Both the position numbers and the translations under genes were made by a program. Shown here in pieces: positions 1 to 6,959 of a DNA stretch of 17,607 nucleotides (position 1 is its first letter; every line of letters starts with the position of its first letter). The notes under the pieces are model-generated. The model was given only the letters and a program-made list of their open reading frames with translations, did not search any database and was not told the DNA's origin. Where the stretch lies: assembly GCA_947473445.1 (NCBI GenBank), contig CANJEU010000008.1:1-17607 (forward strand). Reading direction: 5' to 3'. This stretch comes from Fidelibacterota bacterium (lineage in GTDB: Bacteria > Pseudomonadota > Alphaproteobacteria > Rhodospirillales > Rhodospirillaceae).

Positions 1-1
1 C

Positions 2-1390
2 ACCGAAGGCGCGATGTTCGAGCGTGGGCTCGAGATCGGCTGCGCCGCGGGCGTCTTTACCGCCTTGCTTGCGCCGCACTGCAAATCGCTCCACGTGGTC
101 GATGTTATGCCTGCCGCCATCGAGCGCGCGGCCGCGCGCCTGAAGGATCGCGGGAACATCGCCTGGGAAGTCAGCTCGGTCACCGAGGACTTCGCCGCCG
201 GCAAATTATTCGACGTGATCGTGGTCGCCGAAGTGCTGTGCTACCTGCCCGATCACGACACGTTGCGCCGCGCGGTCGATATGATCGCCTCCAAACTCGC
301 CCCCGGCGGGCTGCTTGTATTTGGGTCCGCCATCGACGCCGTCACAAAGCGCTGGGGTCTGCTGGGCGCTGGCGCCGAAACAACCATGCGCGAATGGGAG
401 CGCACGCTGCGCGAGACCAACCGCGCCGCCTGCCAGGGCTCCTATTGGGGCGAAGATACGCGCATCGTCAGCTACACCCGCGATGCCGGTACCGCGCTTC
501 CCGGCGCAAGCTTCAAGACGTCCGAGGATACGATTGTTCCACATAAGGCGGTCAGCGATATTCCGGCCAAAGCCGTGCTCGTCCTAGCGCCCCATCCCGA
601 CGACGAGGTGTTCGGCTGCGGCGGCGCGATCGCGCGTCATGTTGCTGCCAGGGTGCCGGTGAAGGTCGTCGTCGCAACCGACGGCGCTTATAAGAAGGGC
701 GAGATGGCGACGGCGGCCGCCCAGCGTGGCCGCGCCACCCAGCGCGAGGAAGAATGCCGCGCCGGGGCCAAAGTGCTCGGCTACGGTGAACCCATTTTCT
801 GGAATTTGCCCGACCGCGCGCTGGCGTATGGCGAACCGCTGGTCTTGAAAGTCCTGGGCGCGATGGAAGGCGTCGATCTCGTGTACGCCCCCTCGCTTGC
901 CGAGCAGCATCCCGATCATCGGATTCTCGCCATGGCCGCGATCGAAGCCGTTAAACGCAGTCCGGGCACGCGCCTTGCCTTCTACGAGATCGGTGCGCCC
1001 CTGCGGCCTAATCTTCTTCTCGACATTTCCCCCGTGCAGGCGATCAAACAGGCCGCCATTGCCTGTTTCCGCTCGCAGCTCGATGCGCAGCGCTATGACG
1101 AGCAGATCGCCGCGCTCAATCGGTACCGAACCTACACGCTGATTGAAAACGTCGGCGCGGCCGAGGCCTATACGATCGTATCGTCCGACGAGATCAACGC
1201 CGATCCGCTCAAATTCCATCGCCCCGAGACAGAGCGTTACCTTGCTGAAGCGGCGTATGCGCAGCAAGAACTGCAGAAGTTGCGCCGTCTCCTACACGAT
1301 ACCGAGCAGGAGCTTAGCGCCATGCGCGGTTCGACATCATGGAAAGTGACAGCGCCTTTGCGTAAGATCATGCGGCTTCTTCGTCGCTGA
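2..1390 (+). CDS. NodS-like SAM methyltransferase fused to PIG-L (LmbE) deacetylase, 5' partial
   Basis: The frame is open to the window edge, so the N terminus is missing; the ATG at 14 lies just before methyltransferase motif I (LEIGCAAGVFT) and is unlikely to be the true start. The first ~165 residues are a class I SAM methyltransferase resembling NodS, the enzyme that N-methylates the glucosamine of Nod factors. A PIG-L/LmbE zinc deacetylase follows, with the metal motif APHPDDEVFGCGG encoded near 587-625 and the second histidine motif EQHPDHR near 901-921. The last ~45 residues form a heptad-like helix ending in STSWKVTAPLR and a basic tail, a tail often seen on bacterial glycosyltransferases. 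Inference: the protein deacetylates an N-acetylated sugar and methylates the freed amine during surface-glycan synthesis. The glycosyltransferase 11 bases downstream supports this. Substrate and reaction order are unproven; the methyltransferase could instead act on oxygen. Confidence 0.8.
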   Translation, partial: TEGAMFERGLEIGCAAGVFTALLAPHCKSLHVVDVMPAAIERAAARLKDRGNIAWEVSSVTEDFAAGKLFDVIVVAEVLCYLPDHDTLRRAVDMIASKLAPGGLLVFGSAIDAVTKRWGLLGAGAETTMREWERTLRETNRAACQGSYWGEDTRIVSYTRDAGTALPGASFKTSEDTIVPHKAVSDIPAKAVLVLAPHPDDEVFGCGGAIARHVAARVPVKVVVATDGAYKKGEMATAAAQRGRATQREEECRAGAKVLGYGEPIFWNLPDRALAYGEPLVLKVLGAMEGVDLVYAPSLAEQHPDHRILAMAAIEAVKRSPGTRLAFYEIGAPLRPNLLLDISPVQAIKQAAIACFRSQLDAQRYDEQIAALNRYRTYTLIENVGAAEAYTIVSSDEINADPLKFHRPETERYLAEAAYAQQELQKLRRLLHDTEQELSAMRGSTSWKVTAPLRKIMRLLRR

Positions 1391-1401
1391 TCTGAAGGTT
1401 T

Positions 1402-2598
1402 ATGAAAAACGTCCACGTCTTTACCGTCGCTGCGGGTAATTACCTGCCGAAAGCCCGAGTGCTGCTTGCGTCGCTGCGCCGGCATCATCCTGAGTGGCGG
1501 CTGCATTTTGCCGTCTCTGATGCCGCCCCGCCGGATGATGCGCTGGCCGGTCTGGGCGCTGACGAAATTCACGAGCTAGAGACCCTTGGCATTCCGAATC
1601 TGCGCCGCTGGGCGTTTTCACATTCGCTGATTGAACTCGCCACGGCGATCAAGCCGTTTGTGCTCAAGAAGCTGCTGGCGCGCGACGACTGCGATATGGC
1701 GATTTATCTCGATCCCGATATCGCGGTTATGTCGCCCATGACCGATGTGGTGGAGGCGCTGAAGATCAGCGACATCGTTCTGACGCCCCACCTTACCGAC
1801 CCCGAAAACACCATTGCTGGGATCGTCGCCAATGAAGTTTCCACGATGCAGCATGGCATCTATAATCTGGGCTTCATCGGCGTTGCCGCGCGCGATGAAG
1901 GCGTCAAGTTTGCGCAGTGGTGGTCTGATCGCACCTATCGCTATTGCCGCGAGGATATCCCCGATGGGATTTACACCGATCAGCGTTGGGTCGATTTCGC
2001 GCCGGCATTCTTTGATCGCGTGAAAGTGTTGCGCGCGCCCGGCCTCAATGCCGCGCCATGGAATTTGCCGAACCGGGAAATGGGCGGAAGCCTAGCCCAA
2101 GGCTTTACCGTAAACGCGCAGCCGCTCGTGTTCTTCCACTTCAGCCAGCTGGGCGTCATGCCCGACGCGCGCACGACCGGCGGTCAGATGGCGGCGGCGG
2201 AGTTGGTGGCGTGGTACCGCCGCGAAAGTGCGCCGACCGCGGCAGAGAAGGGAGTTTCCCCTCATTATGCTTTCAATCGCTTCGACGATGGATCTCCGAT
2301 TGCCATGGAGCAGCGCCTGGTTTATCGCGCGCGGCCGGATGTGCAGCGGGCTCATCCCGATCCTTTCGCCGCCGGCGAGGGAAGTTATCCCGCATGGTGG
2401 AAGGCGCACGCCCGGTCTGAGTACCCGCGGCTCTTCTCGGCCGAAACGCGCGGCGCTGAAATGCAGCACCTCAGCGCGTTCCTCACCTACCGGCGTGATG
2501 CCGACGATATCATCGGCGATGACGCGGTGGTGCCGGCGGGTCAAGGTGCGCCGCTCGCCTCGCGCGTGAAAAACCTGATCCGCAAAATCGCGGGCTAA
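1402..2598 (+). CDS. GT-A type glycosyltransferase
   Basis: 398 residues, starting at an ATG 11 bases after the preceding stop, with a short AAGG ribosome site (GAAGGTTT). The start MKNVHVFTVAAGNYLPKAR is the first strand and nucleotide-sugar loop of GT-A folds. Residues 104-106 are D-P-D within IYLDPDIAVM, the DxD-type metal site that binds the sugar-nucleotide diphosphate. The fold resembles GT8-like enzymes that build lipopolysaccharide or capsule, although I cannot assign a specific CAZy family. No membrane segment is visible, so the protein is probably cytoplasmic or peripheral. The C terminus (ASRVKNLIRKIAG) is a short basic amphipathic helix that could touch the inner membrane. Its position behind the methyltransferase/deacetylase fusion indicates a shared glycan pathway. 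Sugar donor and acceptor are unknown. Confidence 0.75.
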   Translation: MKNVHVFTVAAGNYLPKARVLLASLRRHHPEWRLHFAVSDAAPPDDALAGLGADEIHELETLGIPNLRRWAFSHSLIELATAIKPFVLKKLLARDDCDMAIYLDPDIAVMSPMTDVVEALKISDIVLTPHLTDPENTIAGIVANEVSTMQHGIYNLGFIGVAARDEGVKFAQWWSDRTYRYCREDIPDGIYTDQRWVDFAPAFFDRVKVLRAPGLNAAPWNLPNREMGGSLAQGFTVNAQPLVFFHFSQLGVMPDARTTGGQMAAAELVAWYRRESAPTAAEKGVSPHYAFNRFDDGSPIAMEQRLVYRARPDVQRAHPDPFAAGEGSYPAWWKAHARSEYPRLFSAETRGAEMQHLSAFLTYRRDADDIIGDDAVVPAGQGAPLASRVKNLIRKIAG

Positions 2599-2658
2599 AG
2601 CATTTTTCGGGAGAAGTAGTTTCGGGTTTTCCCAAAGAAACTGCGACCAAACAAAACC
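2597..2658. repeat. Palindromic intergenic element, resembling the alphaproteobacterial dispersed repeat; possible bidirectional terminator
   Basis: This AT-richer stretch fills the gap between two convergent genes. GTAGTTTC (2616-2623) pairs with GAAACTGC (2637-2644), with one G-U pair. An inner GGG/CCC extends the stem across a TTTT loop, leaving an AAA bulge. The order AAAGCAT, GAGAAGT, GGGTTTTCCC, CAAACAAAACC closely follows the layout of the repeated intergenic palindromes of rhizobia and relatives (AAAGCATGATC... CGGTTTTCCG ... CAAACAAAA). I see a single copy in this window, so membership in a repeat family rests on remembered similarity. The position suggests it also terminates both genes. 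Confidence 0.45.
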
Positions 2659-2659
2659 T

Positions 2660-3142
2660 TTAGTTCAGCAACCAGATCGCCGCGTTCAAAGCGCCTGCGA
2701 AAGTCACCCACGCGAGATATGGCGCAAACAACAGCGCCGCTATTAGGTCGTGACGCCAGAACATCCGCAGCGTAACGGCGATGCTGATCCACAGGAGCAC
2801 GAGGCCGGCAAGCGCGAGGCCGAGTTTCTGCAAGCCGAAAAATAATACCGGCCACATAAGGTTCAGGGCGAGTTGAGCTCCGAAGGCGGCGAACGCGGGT
2901 CTATCCGTAAAGCCCACGCGCCGCCACACCCGCCAGCCGGCGATGGCGATCATGATGTAAAGCGCTGTCCATACCGGCCCGAACAGCCAGTCCGGAGGAT
3001 TGAACGATGGCTTGGTGAGTGTTGGGTACCAAGTATTGATGCTGCTGGCCGTCGCAATACCGCCGAGCGCGGACACGGCAAAACTTGCGGCCAGGAAACC
3101 CAGAAGCGCAAGCGCACTATGTCCAGCCGTTCGGGTGCGCAT
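2660..3142 (-). CDS. tspO: TspO/MBR family tryptophan-rich sensory protein
   Basis: 160 residues, the usual length for bacterial TspO. Five hydrophobic segments are visible. The family signature is clear: WYPTLTKPSFNPPDWLFGPVW in the first loop (residues ~38-58), then the NLMWPVLFFGLQ segment, and the closing APYLAWVTFAGALNAAIWLLN. TspO sits in the membrane, binds porphyrins and other tetrapyrroles, and in alphaproteobacteria modulates oxygen- or stress-dependent gene expression. The ATG at 3142 is chosen because it gives the expected N terminus just before the first membrane helix. The gene begins 6 bases after the stop of a decayed response-regulator frame, as if the two once formed an operon. 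It is convergent with the glycosyltransferase gene. Confidence 0.92.
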   Translation of the reverse strand: MRTRTAGHSALALLGFLAASFAVSALGGIATASSINTWYPTLTKPSFNPPDWLFGPVWTALYIMIAIAGWRVWRRVGFTDRPAFAAFGAQLALNLMWPVLFFGLQKLGLALAGLVLLWISIAVTLRMFWRHDLIAALLFAPYLAWVTFAGALNAAIWLLN

Positions 3143-3148
3143 GTGTAC

Positions 3149-3414
3149 CTATACTTTCTGGGGCAGTTGGATCTGCTGGTAGCGCGCGAAGTCGATTTTA
3201 ATCGCGCGCTTGCCGCCCTGACTAATCGCGGTGCGCAGTTTTTGGGGTGTGACCGGCTTGATGAGGTAGCCTGACATGTCCAAGCGCCCGGCCAATTCCA
3301 CCGTTTCGTGATCGCCCGACGCCGTTAGCATCCGGCGCCATGGCTCGTGGGTATTTCTATCCCAGGGTGAAATCCATCACGATTTTCTCGGATGGTGATT
3401 GGCGAAGCACTGAG
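3149..3414 (-). pseudogene. Decayed response-regulator receiver domain
   Basis: The open part (3149-3331) encodes the C-terminal third of a receiver domain: MLTASGDHETVELAG with the conserved Thr/Ser, then GYLIKPVTPQKLRTAI with the conserved Lys-Pro. Reading upstream on the same strand, a second frame (about 3361-3414) encodes VLRQSPSEKIVMDFTLG, which looks like the strand carrying the phosphoacceptor Asp, and ends in a stop. The third frame supplies the connecting WDRNTHEPWRR. The spacing from Asp to Thr is about 15 residues shorter than in intact receivers. The N-terminal half, which would need a further ~150 bases, is absent because the histidine kinase gene starts there. This is best read as a frameshifted and deleted relic. 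A translated 60-residue peptide cannot be excluded. Confidence 0.55.
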
Positions 3415-3489
3415 GAGACCTGAATTCATTAGGGATTATGGGGTCAATGCGCTTCTGCTAAAGTCGCGCGGAGGGAGCTGGAAACGCAG

Positions 3490-5760
3490 ATGTCCGATAC
3501 GGGTGAGACGCAGATAACGTCCGGAAGCACCGACCGGTTCCCGGTCAGCGCGCGTCTCCTGGTCGTCTCGTTCGTTCTCCTCGTGGCGGTCATCGGGGTT
3601 GCGGGCTGGGGCGAACGTCAGGCCAGCCTCTATGCCGAGGTGGCTTTCGGCACCCAGCAACGCGGGCTTGAAACCGCGCGGTTGCTGTCCCTGATGCAAG
3701 ATACTGAAATCGGTCAGCGCGGCTACCTTTTGACCGACGATGAGCGGTACCTGCAGCCCTATGAAGCGGCGATTTCTGAAATCGCGCAGCTCCGGCCTCG
3801 CCTGAAAAGCATCATCGGTGATAACACGGCGCAGCTCGACCGGGCCGTGAGTCTCGATCAGCTTATCACCGAACGCCTGGACTATCTCGCGCGCGCCCTG
3901 ACGCTTCATGAGAGCGGCCAGCGCGGCGCGGCCATCGCCATCGAGCGCTCCGGCGAAGGCAAAGTGCGCATGGATGAGATTCGCGCCATCATCGCACAGG
4001 TGAATGCAGCGCGCGAAAAAGTGCTGGCCGACCAACAGGCCCGTCTTGATTGGACGATCGTCTGGGTGAGGGTCGCCGAGATTCTCGGCGTCATCCTCCT
4101 GGTGCTGACCGCTGCCGCCATCTTCCGGCAATCGACACTGTTTGCCGGCGCGCAGCGCCGCGTGCGTGAAAGTCATGCGGCCGCGATCACAGCGGCAAAC
4201 GCCGCCAATCGGGCGAAATCGGCCTTTCTGGCCACCATGAGCCATGAACTGCGTACCCCCATGACGGCGATTATCGGCATGTGTGATCTCTTGCTGGCGG
4301 GACACCAGAGCGCCGATGAGCGACAGATCACGCAACTGCTTGAACGCAATGCGCAATCCCTTCTCCGCCTGCTGAACGATATTCTCGATCTTTCCAAAAT
4401 CGAGTCCGGCCGTCTCACGTTCGAGAAAGCCGATTTTACGCTCTCGTCGGTTCTTGAGGAAATAAAAGCCCTCTTTGGACCGGTCGCGAGCCAGAAGGGA
4501 TTGGTTCTCACGGTCGCTGCAAACGCCGGCCCCAAGGACGTCTTCCGCGGCGACCCCAAGCGCCTTCAGCAGGTCATGGTCAATCTTGTCGGCAACGCCA
4601 TTAAATTCACTCTGTCCGGCGGCGTGACGGTTTCCAATCGTCAATCGGTCGCTCCGGACGGCCGAACAGTCGTCGAGATTGAAGTCGAGGACACGGGCGA
4701 AGGCATTACCGACGAAGCGATGAATCGCCTGTTCCGCGAGTTCGAGCAGGAAGATGTCTCCACATCCCGTCGTTACGGCGGCAGCGGTCTTGGCCTGAGC
4801 ATTTCAAAGCGTATCGTCGAAAGTTTGGGCGGTTCTATCGGCGCCACCAGTACGAAGGGCCGGGGATCGTGTTTCTTCTTCTCGCTTCCGCTGCCCGACG
4901 GGGATCCAGCGAAAATTTCGTCCCGGCCGGCCGGTGCGGGCGCTGACGCAAGCCGGCAATTGGCGGGCCTGCGCCTCAATATTCTTCTGACGGAAAACAC
5001 GCCCGCCACGCAATTCCTGGTCAGCCGGATGCTGACCTTATGGGGTCACGCGGTCACAGCGGCCGGCGATGGCATCGAAGCGTTCAGAGTCGCGAACGAG
5101 CGGCGGTGGGACATCATCCTCATGGATATGCAGATGCCGCTGATGGACGGCCCGCAAGCCACGCAACTTATCCGCAGCGGAAATGGTCCCTCGGCGGATG
5201 TGCCCATTATCGCGCTCACTGCCGACGCGGTGATCGGGAATAGACGCATCTATCTGGAAGCGGGCTGTAACGTCGTCTGCACGAAGCCGATCGATTGGGC
5301 CATCCTTGCCGATCACATCGCGCGCCTTGTGGGACATGTGAACGTGGCGGCGCCGCCCGCCCCTATTCTATCCCCGTCATCGGCGATGCCCCAGGCGCAT
5401 TGGCGCGATCTGCCCCTTATCAATCGTCCGCTGCTGGACGAACTCGTGGACTCCCTCGGCAAAGAAACGGTTTCCGCGCTTGTCGCGGCCGCCATTGAGA
5501 ACTTGCGGGCTTATACCGTTCAATTGGGCAAACTGGCGGACGCAGGCGACGTCGCCCAGATGAGCCGTCTTGCGCACCAGATCAAAGGCGCCAGCGGACA
5601 AGTCGGCGCCGAGCGCGTCTCGGGGATTGCGCGTGTCATTGAATCGGAGAGCAAGGCCGGCGCCGTGGCAACGGCGGCTGTGGCGGCCATTGAGGAGGCG
5701 CTCACAGAAACGTCCGCGGCCCTCGATTCCTATTTTGCGCGCGCCAGTGAAAACGCATGA
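3490..5760 (+). CDS. CHASE3 hybrid histidine kinase with receiver and HPt domains
   Basis: 756 residues. A purine-rich GAGGGAG (3471-3477) lies 12 bases before the ATG. TM1 spans ~21-41. The periplasmic domain is CHASE3, marked by EIGQRGYLLTDDERYL, and TM2 lies at ~188-213. HisKA follows with phospho-His252 (SHELRTPM), then HATPase_c with the N box (VNLVGNAIKFT, ~365-375), DTGEG from Asp401 and the GGSGLGLS lid. The receiver (~495-612) has phosphoacceptor Asp546 (ILMDMQMP), Thr577 and Lys599. The HPt domain has His696 (LAHQIKGASGQVG). One protein therefore carries every step of a His-Asp-His relay; the terminal regulator is not encoded here. One oddity is that the receiver's usual E-D acidic pair reads E502-N503. 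CHASE3 ligands are generally unknown. The stop overlaps the next start (ATGA). Confidence 0.95.
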   Translation: MSDTGETQITSGSTDRFPVSARLLVVSFVLLVAVIGVAGWGERQASLYAEVAFGTQQRGLETARLLSLMQDTEIGQRGYLLTDDERYLQPYEAAISEIAQLRPRLKSIIGDNTAQLDRAVSLDQLITERLDYLARALTLHESGQRGAAIAIERSGEGKVRMDEIRAIIAQVNAAREKVLADQQARLDWTIVWVRVAEILGVILLVLTAAAIFRQSTLFAGAQRRVRESHAAAITAANAANRAKSAFLATMSHELRTPMTAIIGMCDLLLAGHQSADERQITQLLERNAQSLLRLLNDILDLSKIESGRLTFEKADFTLSSVLEEIKALFGPVASQKGLVLTVAANAGPKDVFRGDPKRLQQVMVNLVGNAIKFTLSGGVTVSNRQSVAPDGRTVVEIEVEDTGEGITDEAMNRLFREFEQEDVSTSRRYGGSGLGLSISKRIVESLGGSIGATSTKGRGSCFFFSLPLPDGDPAKISSRPAGAGADASRQLAGLRLNILLTENTPATQFLVSRMLTLWGHAVTAAGDGIEAFRVANERRWDIILMDMQMPLMDGPQATQLIRSGNGPSADVPIIALTADAVIGNRRIYLEAGCNVVCTKPIDWAILADHIARLVGHVNVAAPPAPILSPSSAMPQAHWRDLPLINRPLLDELVDSLGKETVSALVAAAIENLRAYTVQLGKLADAGDVAQMSRLAHQIKGASGQVGAERVSGIARVIESESKAGAVATAAVAAIEEALTETSAALDSYFARASENA

Positions 5761-6110
5761 GCAATCCTCGCGTGACCCTTTACGGAATCAAGAATTGCGA
5801 CACGATGAAGAAGGCGCGGGCGTGGCTGGACGGTCGCGGCGTAGCTTTTGCATTTCACTACTATAAGGTCGCGGGGATTGCCAGGGAGACGCTGATAGCG
5901 TGGGTGCGCACCGTCGGATGGGAGGCGCTGCTTAACCGCGCCGGGACCACCTTCCGCAAACTTGCGGACAAAGATAAGGAAGGCGTGGACGAAGCGAAGG
6001 CCATCGCGCTGATGCTCGCGCAGCCCTCGTTGATCAAGCGGCCGGTGCTGGATGTAAGCGGAAAGCTGCTCGTTGGCTTCAAGCCCGCTGAATACGAGAG
6101 AATCTTCTAG
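5757..6110 (+). CDS. Spx/YffB-type ArsC-family reductase
   Basis: 117 residues, the normal size for the family. The start overlaps the kinase stop as ATGA, so translation is probably coupled. The N terminus VTLYGIKNCDTMKKARAWL carries a single cysteine (Cys14) in the NCDTxKKA signature of the YffB branch of thioredoxin-fold ArsC-like proteins. The CxxC of Spx is absent. LIKRPVLD contains the conserved Arg next to the cis-Pro region. YffB-type proteins are thought to act as glutathione-dependent thiol reductases; the substrate is not established, and arsenate reductase activity should not be assumed. There is no ars gene nearby. Coupling to a sensor kinase may hint at a redox or stress input, but this is inference from overlap alone. 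Confidence 0.88.
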   Translation: MSNPRVTLYGIKNCDTMKKARAWLDGRGVAFAFHYYKVAGIARETLIAWVRTVGWEALLNRAGTTFRKLADKDKEGVDEAKAIALMLAQPSLIKRPVLDVSGKLLVGFKPAEYERIF

Positions 6111-6135
6111 CGCCTCTGTCGCGCCGGGCTGTCCG

Positions 6136-6176
6136 GCGGCCGGTAAGCTTTCCATGAGCGCCGGGGCCGCTTTTTT
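6136..6176 (+). terminator. Rho-independent terminator after the kinase/reductase operon
   Basis: GCGGCCGG (6136-6143) pairs with CCGG-GGCCGC (6161-6170) as a GC-only stem with a two-base bulge, and is followed directly by six T (6171-6176). It lies 26 bases after the reductase stop and before the next promoter. Confidence 0.7.
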
Positions 6177-6189
6177 CAAGATGCATGCG

Positions 6190-6219
6190 TTGACAAGATG
6201 GGGCGGTCTCCTCTCTATT
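6190..6219 (+). promoter_or_regulatory. Putative sigma70-type promoter for the methyltransferase/MOSC pair
   Basis: A perfect TTGACA (6190-6195) is followed 18 bases later by TCTATT (6214-6219; 4 of 6 matches to TATAAT). It sits just after the terminator and about 30 bases before the ATG at 6249. The -10 is weak, so the call is moderate. Confidence 0.4.
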
Positions 6220-6248
6220 CCCCCTCCTTTTTCACGAAAGATCCTCCG

Positions 6249-6950
6249 ATGTCCGACACCATGCAGATCTGGGATCCGCGCGGTGTGCGCGCAAGCGCAC
6301 ATCTCGACATCGCCCAGGAACTCCTGCCGCTCAAAGAGTCCGAAATTCTCAGCCTCACGAGCGGCGCGGGCGAGATCGGCCCGGCGATCGCCGCCGCGGT
6401 CAAGTCGTCCACGGTCGTCGTGATCGAGATAAACGGGGCCAGCGAAGATCCTCCGCCGCTCTCCAATCTGACCTTCAAAAGCGGCGAGCCGGATAAGATT
6501 CCCGCCGATGATGAAAGCTTCGACATCGTCATCGCGAACGGCGTGCTCTCGCGCGTTTCAGACGACCGCCGTGCGTCGGCGTTGCGTGAAATGCGCCGCG
6601 TGCTGCGTCCCGGCGGGCTCGCCTATATCGCCGAGCCGTTCTCGGGCAGCGCCTTTAACGAGATTCTGCGCGGCTTCTTCGACGAGAAGCAGGCGCGGAT
6701 TGCCGCGTTCGAACTCGTGAAGGAGTCCGTCACATCGGGCGCCATGGCGCTGGTTTCGCAAAAATTCTTCCAAATGCCGGTCATGCTCGCCGATTTCGAC
6801 GCAATGGCGCGGGGCTATCTGCCCGCGGACGTGCGTGTGGCAGGCCCGCAGAAGACCGAAGCAGTGAAGAAGTTCGATCGCCAAATGGGTCCCAAAGGCG
6901 CTGCCTTTCAGATTCCAATGCGCATCGATCTTTTGCGCAAACCCGATTAA
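6249..6950 (+). CDS. Class I SAM-dependent methyltransferase (Methyltransf_11-like)
   Basis: 233 residues from the ATG at 6249. An upstream in-frame ATG at 6198 would overlap the promoter and add a non-conserved leader, so 6249 is preferred; its ribosome site is weak. Motif I is ILSLTSGAGEIG, where the usual Asp/Glu-x-G-x-G is altered to T-S-G-A-G. Motif II ends in the acidic VVVIEI. SFDIVIANGVLSRVSDD is motif IV/post-IV, and MRRVLRPGGLAYIAEPF is the characteristic motif V region of Methyltransf_11 proteins. The C-terminal ~90 residues contain no domain I can name. The substrate is unknown. The gene is followed 9 bases later by a MOSC gene and probably shares its transcript. Confidence 0.8.
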   Translation: MSDTMQIWDPRGVRASAHLDIAQELLPLKESEILSLTSGAGEIGPAIAAAVKSSTVVVIEINGASEDPPPLSNLTFKSGEPDKIPADDESFDIVIANGVLSRVSDDRRASALREMRRVLRPGGLAYIAEPFSGSAFNEILRGFFDEKQARIAAFELVKESVTSGAMALVSQKFFQMPVMLADFDAMARGYLPADVRVAGPQKTEAVKKFDRQMGPKGAAFQIPMRIDLLRKPD

Positions 6951-6959
6951 ACTGGCGGC

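Noticed and set aside
3436..4644. A 402-residue open frame on the minus strand inside the histidine kinase gene
   Set aside because: Its length follows from the GC-rich codon pattern of the kinase gene on the opposite strand. The translation has no recognisable domain, whereas the plus-strand product has five.
5757..6110. Arsenate reductase arsC
   Set aside because: The NCDTxKKA motif points to the YffB/Spx branch, and there is no arsenic gene nearby.
6198..6248. Upstream ATG for the methyltransferase
   Set aside because: It overlaps the promoter-like TTGACA/TCTATT region and adds a non-conserved leader; 6249 gives a normal start.
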